Positions 57,751 through 64,000 of a DNA stretch of 64,000 nt are shown here, piece by piece. Both the position numbers and the translations under genes were made by a program. The number at the start of each line of letters is the position of its first letter. The stretch's first letter is position 1. This stretch comes from Puffinus mauretanicus (lineage: Eukaryota > Chordata > Aves > Procellariiformes > Procellariidae), in the NCBI GenBank assembly GCA_023333565.1, contig JAJKFH010003450.1, positions 1-64,000 on the forward strand, in the 5' to 3' direction. A model generated the notes under the pieces. It did not search any database. It was given only the letters and a program-made list of their open reading frames with translations, and was not told the origin of the DNA.

Positions 57751-60700
57751 CAAGACCATCCTGGCACTGCCCCCCTCTGCTTAGTCCTGAATCTAAAGAG
57801 GGATCCTTGGGCTTCTAGGCTTTTTCCCTGTGCAGGTGGTGGGAGTTAAATTATGGGCCAACACACGTTAGATAAGTTTTACCATGGGTCCTTAATGTTC
57901 TCTCTTATTGCAGAGTTTGTCCACACCTCCTCATGTACTGAAGTGAGAGAAAAGCATGGTCCTGCCTGCCGGAGGTGCTGTGCTAGTGTTAAAATTCAGT
58001 GATGGTGTTTGCAGGAAGGAAGAGGTTTGTCTGCTGAGATCTGTGCTGAGAACAGTTGCCTTTACAACCAACATTGGCCTCCAATTGCACCACCACGCAG
58101 AGGGGCAAGTAGGATCATTGGTGAAAACTCTCCTGAGCCCCGAGGGCTGCTGTGAGACTGCCCACAGCCTTCCTTTTGGCAAACCCTGCTAACTGTCCAC
58201 ATCCTCTGGGAAAGCCCCAAGTCATTCCACAAAACACCAGCTCCTGTGGTGGGACGAAGTTCTGGAGGTGGAGGTCAGAAGGTGCAAATGCCTGACTGTA
58301 AAATCGACACCAGAGTGCGAGCAGGGGCTTTCTCGCCTGGTGGGATGAGCTCTGCACTGGTGAGTGAGATTTTCACTGATTAGAGATTTCTATTCGTGTT
58401 CTTTTTCAGCGCTGCCACGCAGCGGCAGAGTTGAGGCTGCTTCTAAACAGGAAAGAGACTGAAGGTTCAGAAGAAAATTCTCTTCGGTTAGAAATTACCT
58501 GGCTCTCCTGCTAGGGACACCTTGTCATCTTTCATGATGTTAACGTGGAGGGCTTTTTCCTTGTCCAATAATACTCTTACTCGTGTTTTTAGGTTGTTTT
58601 TCTAAGGAGCTGAGGTAAAGGGGATTTTGTGGTCAGTCTACAGTCCTTCCTCCCAACACACAACCATAATACTGCTTATCATTTTAGCCAAGGTTGGGGT
58701 TACAAAAATATCAAGTCTCTATAAGTTTCATGAAAAGAGTTGTCCGGTTAGAGAGGGTACTACTGACGCACAGGAAGAGGCTGAAGCACAAGCCCAGATT
58801 ATTGTTTGAGAGAGAGGAAAGGAATTATGAGTATCTTAACTGCAGGGAAAGTTTCAGTCAGTAAGAATAATAGTCAGGCAAGGGACGTTCAGCCGCAAGG
58901 CACTAAGCACAGGAAACAACGCTGATACGTTCTCCTGCCCACAGAACTGTTTGTTTTTGATACAGGATGAAAGATGATAAAGCGAAAAATGCCTGTGTAA
59001 TCAAGAAATCATCCTTTTCTTGATGACATCTGTGCCTCAGAAAATCAGATCCCACAGGTAGGAGTGGGAGTAGAAAGACTCTGCTTCCTTTGGGTTTTCT
59101 TTTGACCTGAAAACAAAAAAAAAAGACCAAAATGCTTGAATGCCTCAACATTTTCCCCAAAGTTAAAGCCACGGAGATGAACAAATTTTCCAAATTCAGC
59201 CAGTTCTGTAAGTGGTCAAAAACATTAAAAAAAAAAACACCACACAAGTTCACCTACTCTTTTCCTTTTTTTGCGTAATGTTAATTCATCTATATTTGAA
59301 ATGTGAACAAATTGAACCAGCTCTATTTTTACATATTTTCTCCTTTTTTTTTTTTTAAGTACCCTTACATGTCCTGACGATGAGCTGAACACTAAACCAG
59401 ACGAATGAGCAGTAGGAGCACAGAGGCTGCCCGGGGCTGACCTTTTGAAGGACCACTTTGAGATAGCAGAGTGCTGGCCAGGTAATTATTTCCAAACACG
59501 GACCAAGCTCTGCAGTCCCTGGACGAGGTACAGCATCAGAGCTCTGACCTCATTTAGAGAGAGCCTGCATTTATGAAATGCCAAGAGATTATGCAGAGAG
59601 CTTTCCTGCCTGTAATCATATGAGGCGGGAGACATGAAGTCATTGTTCTAGAGCCCAAGGTGAAATCGGGCTGACCCTGAAAGTCGCAGGCAGGCCTAGG
59701 GCTGCATTTTGTACTGCTGTAGGAATTAAAACTGATCCTGCCTAATTTATTTGGCTGTTTTCTGGCTTCGGCCTTTTGGGAAAGTTGGCATTTAGAATTC
59801 TGCTCAGAACAGTTTTCTGGGCTTCAGCAACAGAAGAATTAAAGTCAAGAGCCAATTACTTTTCTGTAGCTCTGGATTTCATTCCAGGAATGCTTCCTCC
59901 TACAGAAAAATCCTCTGTGTCGGAGGAAATAATTCAACCCTACCTGCCTAAACTGAAGCCCACAGAGGATGCCACTGGCTTCCCAGAAGCCAGATTGGAC
60001 TTGGTGCCTGTGAACATGGCTTTCCCTCTGTGCACCGTTGGGGAGGATCAGCAGACATCCCCCCTCCACAGGGGACTGTACTCGGAGAAGCCCCATTGGA
60101 AAGCACGTTCCCATCCAACAGCCTAGTCCTTCTGCTCCCCAGTACCTGAGCTGCCTCAGCAAAGGTTCACAGGACCCTGTATTAGGGGTTCGGGTTCTTG
60201 AGAGCTTCAGCTTCAGTGCGAGCAAAGAGTTTCACAGTCTCAGCTTCTGCCGTTACGCAATCCGTGCCTGACTGCAGTTTGCATCAGCTGGTGAAAATGC
60301 TATGCACAGCAAGGTTTGCTGCTTCTCGCTTTGGAAAACTACTTGGAAGACCTCAGAATTACAACAGCCCTTCTCACAACCACTATCCATCAGCCTTTCC
60401 TCTATGTGCTAAGAAACGCCGGTAACTGCTAATTATTCAGTAATTAAGTGTCTCTCTAGGGTCATAATTGTAAATCTGGCCTCTCCCAGTCACTGTTTGC
60501 TCCTTAGGTAGCAGTTTTCTCAATGCAAAACCAAATTCTCTTCTTCACATTTGATTGGATTACAAAATTGCTTTAAAGTCTGTGGAGATGATTAGGAAAA
60601 GTGTGGTTTTGCGCAATAGTTGCCATGGGAACTAAAGTGGAGAGATCTTTGTAAACCAAAAGTCAAACAGATTATGTTTCAGACAATTAATATTGTCTCA

Positions 60701-63700
60701 CATGTTTATTCATTTGCTTTAACTCTTTTGTGCACTATTCTGAAATAGGTTTTATCTCTTTCGGTATCAAATGCTGCGTCAGAGATTCTGCTCCCTCGAG
60801 GATTCACCCTTCTCTTCTATTGCAAGGCCACCTTGCAGCCCTGGTTAGCTTCATCTTCCTCTTCTGCTTTGCCTCTCTGGTCTGGGGACATCTCTGGGGG
60901 CTTCCAAGTGGGATTTGGTTTGGGATTGGGACATACCTGTGGGGAGGAGTGTCAAAGCTGTCCTGTTAATGGAGCCCAGTGAGCTCCAGCAGACCAGGGT
61001 GCACTAGTGGGTGAGCTGAGCGGCTCTCTACTTCTCCTGCGCGAACCCCTCTGCTGTCTTTTCTAACACCCAGGACTCCTCAAACCTGCATTTCTTCTAG
61101 TTCCATGTTTCACACTTTAGGAAAGAGCAGCTGATACACTGACCAAGTGCCAGTAGCTCTCCCTCTGCTCTCCTCTCTTTCCAAACTCTCCTCTTTCTCC
61201 AGCAACCTGACCCCATCCCATCCCTTGATTTCTCTCTCACCTGCCCTCAGCTCCCTCCCTAGTATCTTGCCGTCCTCTGGCTCTCCCCTCACAGCACAGT
61301 CGATCACAGCTTGCAAATAATTAGCACTAGCCAGAGACCCATTTCCCACTCCAGCAGTTTCCATTTGTCTTTCTCCCCTTCCCATCCAAGATGTCAAGAG
61401 GCCATTACTAAACTCAGCTGCCACCATACTAACAGCGTTGCCCTTCGCTCTGTCTGCCGTTGCCTTCGTGCTCCTGTCACCTGCGTTCATGGGCTTTCTG
61501 GGGCAAGGTTTTGTCCTGCATTAGCACAGCACCTCTCAGAGCACAGTTTTGTTGTGAGCACGCCTCCAAGAAATAATAAGTAAGAAAGCAATGTCCTCAT
61601 TTTCTTCCAGACCTCTGCCTGACTCTGAGTACAAGAGGAATTGCCCTACCAAGGGAATTCAATATTCCTGTGTTAAAAACCAGCCGCTCCTCAGCCCCCT
61701 CTCCTGTGTACTGCTGACCTCCTTCCCCTCCACTGGATACAGGATTACTCATTTCCTCAGGGGCTGATCTATCACGCTGCTGTATTTGTATTTGTGTCCC
61801 CTGTCGGAGGTACAGCAAGGAAAGCTGCATTCGTCGTAGAAGCCAGTTCATTTACAGACTGTTTAGATCACAGGACTATGCCGTAACAGCTGCTAGATTA
61901 GATCCTGCTTCTTCCACCATCATACCTATTTTCAGGAGAGCATCATGCAGCCACAGTTTGGCAAGTTTTGACAGCACTAGCAAAAGGCATGTTCCCAAGG
62001 CAAGGGTGGCTGAACTACCAAATTTCCAGTTTCTGATCAAAATCAGGGAAGAATGAGATAACCTCAGAGAAACATGGGTGAGAATTAGCGTTGTGTGAGG
62101 CAAGCCTCCTGTTTTCCCTAGCTTCAGTTTCAGACTCCGGAACTGACTTTAGCAGAAACCTTCCAGAATATTTGTTCCGAGGCAGCTAGGTGGCCTGGAA
62201 TATGTCAGCGGGTGAGATTTCAGCTCAGGAAAATGAGAAGAGACTGAAAGCAGGGGCTTGCAATGGGAAATGTTGGGCAGCCAGAAATGTAAGTGTTGCT
62301 ACTTCCTTCGCTGCAAAAGATACACAAACCAGAGAGCATAGAGCAAAGTATGCACGTATAAAGGGACAGCTGGGCCAAGTACTGTCTTGCACACTCAATT
62401 GCAGAGCCAGGCACAAAATTACTATCTCCTGCCCTCCAAGTATTTATTTACTCCAGAATGATATGGATGTAAATCCCTACTGACCTGCTGGTTTTACACT
62501 TTGCACCAATCTGAAAGTTGCTCTTGGTTCCAGGAGACAGTGAATGTTGTGCTGATTGAAACCCATTTGCTATATTTTAGTGACAAGAAACCTGTTACCC
62601 TGAGGCCAGCACAGGAGTCTGCCTAAGGGTGTCCGAAGACATACAGAGGAAAATTATATTAAACCCCTTTTCTTGTAAAACATCACTTTTGCAAGAGGAA
62701 GGTCTGTGCAGGTATTCTTGCACTGACTTAGGAGCCCCAGCAGATGCTACGTGCACAGGGCTTGCTCAGGAAAGACAAAATAGGCCATATTTAACTCATA
62801 CTCAGTCAATAAAAACATTCCAGTTTGGGCCCAGTGTCTCTCTTTAAAAATTCGTGCGGCAGGGGAGATGTCAGTCTAGCACACTTTTTCCCTGTCACCG
62901 TGGGAAGTGAAGCCTATGTAACGCGAGAAGCTGGGACCAGGCAACAAGAACCAGAAAGTGTTTATTGTGGCCAGGGCTGCATGTGGAGCTATTCCCATTC
63001 ACCAGCCTGCGCAGCACAGCAGACCAGTCCCAGCCTTGCACAGGCTGTAAAGATCCAACCTGCATTGTCAATGAGGCTGGAATAGTTTTCCCGGATAGCT
63101 GGTGAGGAAGTAATGTCGCCTTTGAAGCCAAAAATAATTCTTTCAGATGGACAACATAATCTGTAACAGGCCCAGCACTTCACTGCTATCAGATAATGCT
63201 GGCGAGATGCAGTTCATGGCACTCCAAAAGATTATGTTGGATTATTAGATCAGATTAGATTAGATTATCTTCCTGGATATTGAGGTCAGAAGGGCCATGG
63301 GGAGAGGGGGAGATAGTCTGATTTTCTGCGTATCCCCAGGCATCCAGGTATTTTTCGGGGGGGGATCACCTCACTCCTCCTTTTCTTTACATCCCTTTTT
63401 CATTTACTTCAGCCTGCCCTGTGTGGGTATTGATGCCAACCTCTTTCTAGTCATGTCCTTGCAATTGAGATCAAACCACATTGTGCCAGGCAGTGCCACA
63501 AATAACGTTATAGCACCTTGAAAGCGGGACGCGGTTCTGGGTTCAGAAGGAGATGGGCTGGCTGGCTGTTGGCAGAAAGCCCACTGCTTGTTAATTGGAA
63601 AAAGAGTTTTAAATCAAGTTGGTATTTTTTCTTTAAACAAGACATCTCAAATGGAGTGCTTAGCATCAAAGAATCAAGCAGAGCGGCACAGAAATAGCAG

Positions 63701-64000
63701 CAAGAGCATCTAACGAGGCAGAGAACAAGACTCCTGACCCTGGTGAGGCTAGCAAGGGAGACAACACTTCCAAAGTCGTCGTCTTTGAGCACAGGGGAAC
63801 ATTTCTCCGTATGACTTTTCTATTTTCCAGCAAAAAGAAAAGCACAGTGGTAATATGGCAACAGAACAAAAACTGTTCTTCTGGAAGGAACCATCCTTAT
63901 CTAGCCAAATATCTTCTCATTGACACTGGTGGGCTCTGAATCAGGCTCACAAGAGTATGAACAGCACATCACGATTTTGCATTTAACACCTCTCCTCCAC
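57751..64000. other. Upstream intergenic region, no gene seen
   Basis: This is a mixed-composition sequence with short simple runs (T-run near 59346, agatt repeat near 63250-63267). Frames such as 59776-60126 and 61490-61110 have no recognisable content. No TRIM9 exon was identified. Confidence 0.45.

Noticed and set aside
57435..57767. Repetitive 110-residue protein on the minus strand
   Set aside because: It is the translation of a 52-bp minisatellite. The frame rotates between copies and the protein has no constant repeat.
63229..63267. Tandem agatt units as a possible regulatory array
   Set aside because: Only three or four units, consistent with a short microsatellite.

Overview
This is vertebrate nuclear DNA, almost certainly from a bird. 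The evidence is an eight-exon gene with canonical GT-AG introns, several CR1 LINE fragments with the avian-type 3' end, and a solo LTR of a type I recognise from bird genomes. I see no prokaryotic operons, CRISPR arrays or recognisable tRNA or rRNA genes. The species cannot be named from the sequence.

One protein gene is supported with high confidence: TMX1, a thioredoxin-related transmembrane protein of the endoplasmic reticulum. It lies on the minus strand. I reconstructed all eight coding exons with matching splice phases, giving a complete 276-residue reading frame from the ATG at 55011 to the stop at 47906. It has a signal peptide, a thioredoxin domain with a CPAC active site, one membrane span, two membrane-proximal cysteines and an acidic tail with an RQR motif. 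Its promoter lies in a CpG island at about 54580-55450. Its 3' UTR probably runs to about 44650. Intron 4 carries a solo LTR with a 5-bp target duplication. Intron 6 carries a 1.7-kb CR1 whose 5' end lies about 34 bases from the exon 6 splice donor.

Positions 1-44600 are downstream of TMX1. I found no multi-exon gene there. This stretch is a GC-rich mosaic with an orphan CpG island (850-1740), smaller CpG clusters, several AT-rich islands that look like homeodomain, POU, SOX or FOX enhancers, three CR1 3'-end fragments (29776-31941), a very degenerate older retroelement (27860-28130) and simple repeats. The most interesting coding candidate is a 71-codon open frame at 38625-38840. It predicts a small protein with two hydrophobic segments, and I do not recognise it.

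Positions 55460-64000 are upstream of TMX1. They hold a five-copy 52-bp minisatellite (57491-57750) and otherwise no gene I can support. In mammals TMX1 lies between TRIM9 and FRMD6. If that order holds here, FRMD6 would lie toward low coordinates and TRIM9 toward high coordinates, but no coding exon of either was recognised.
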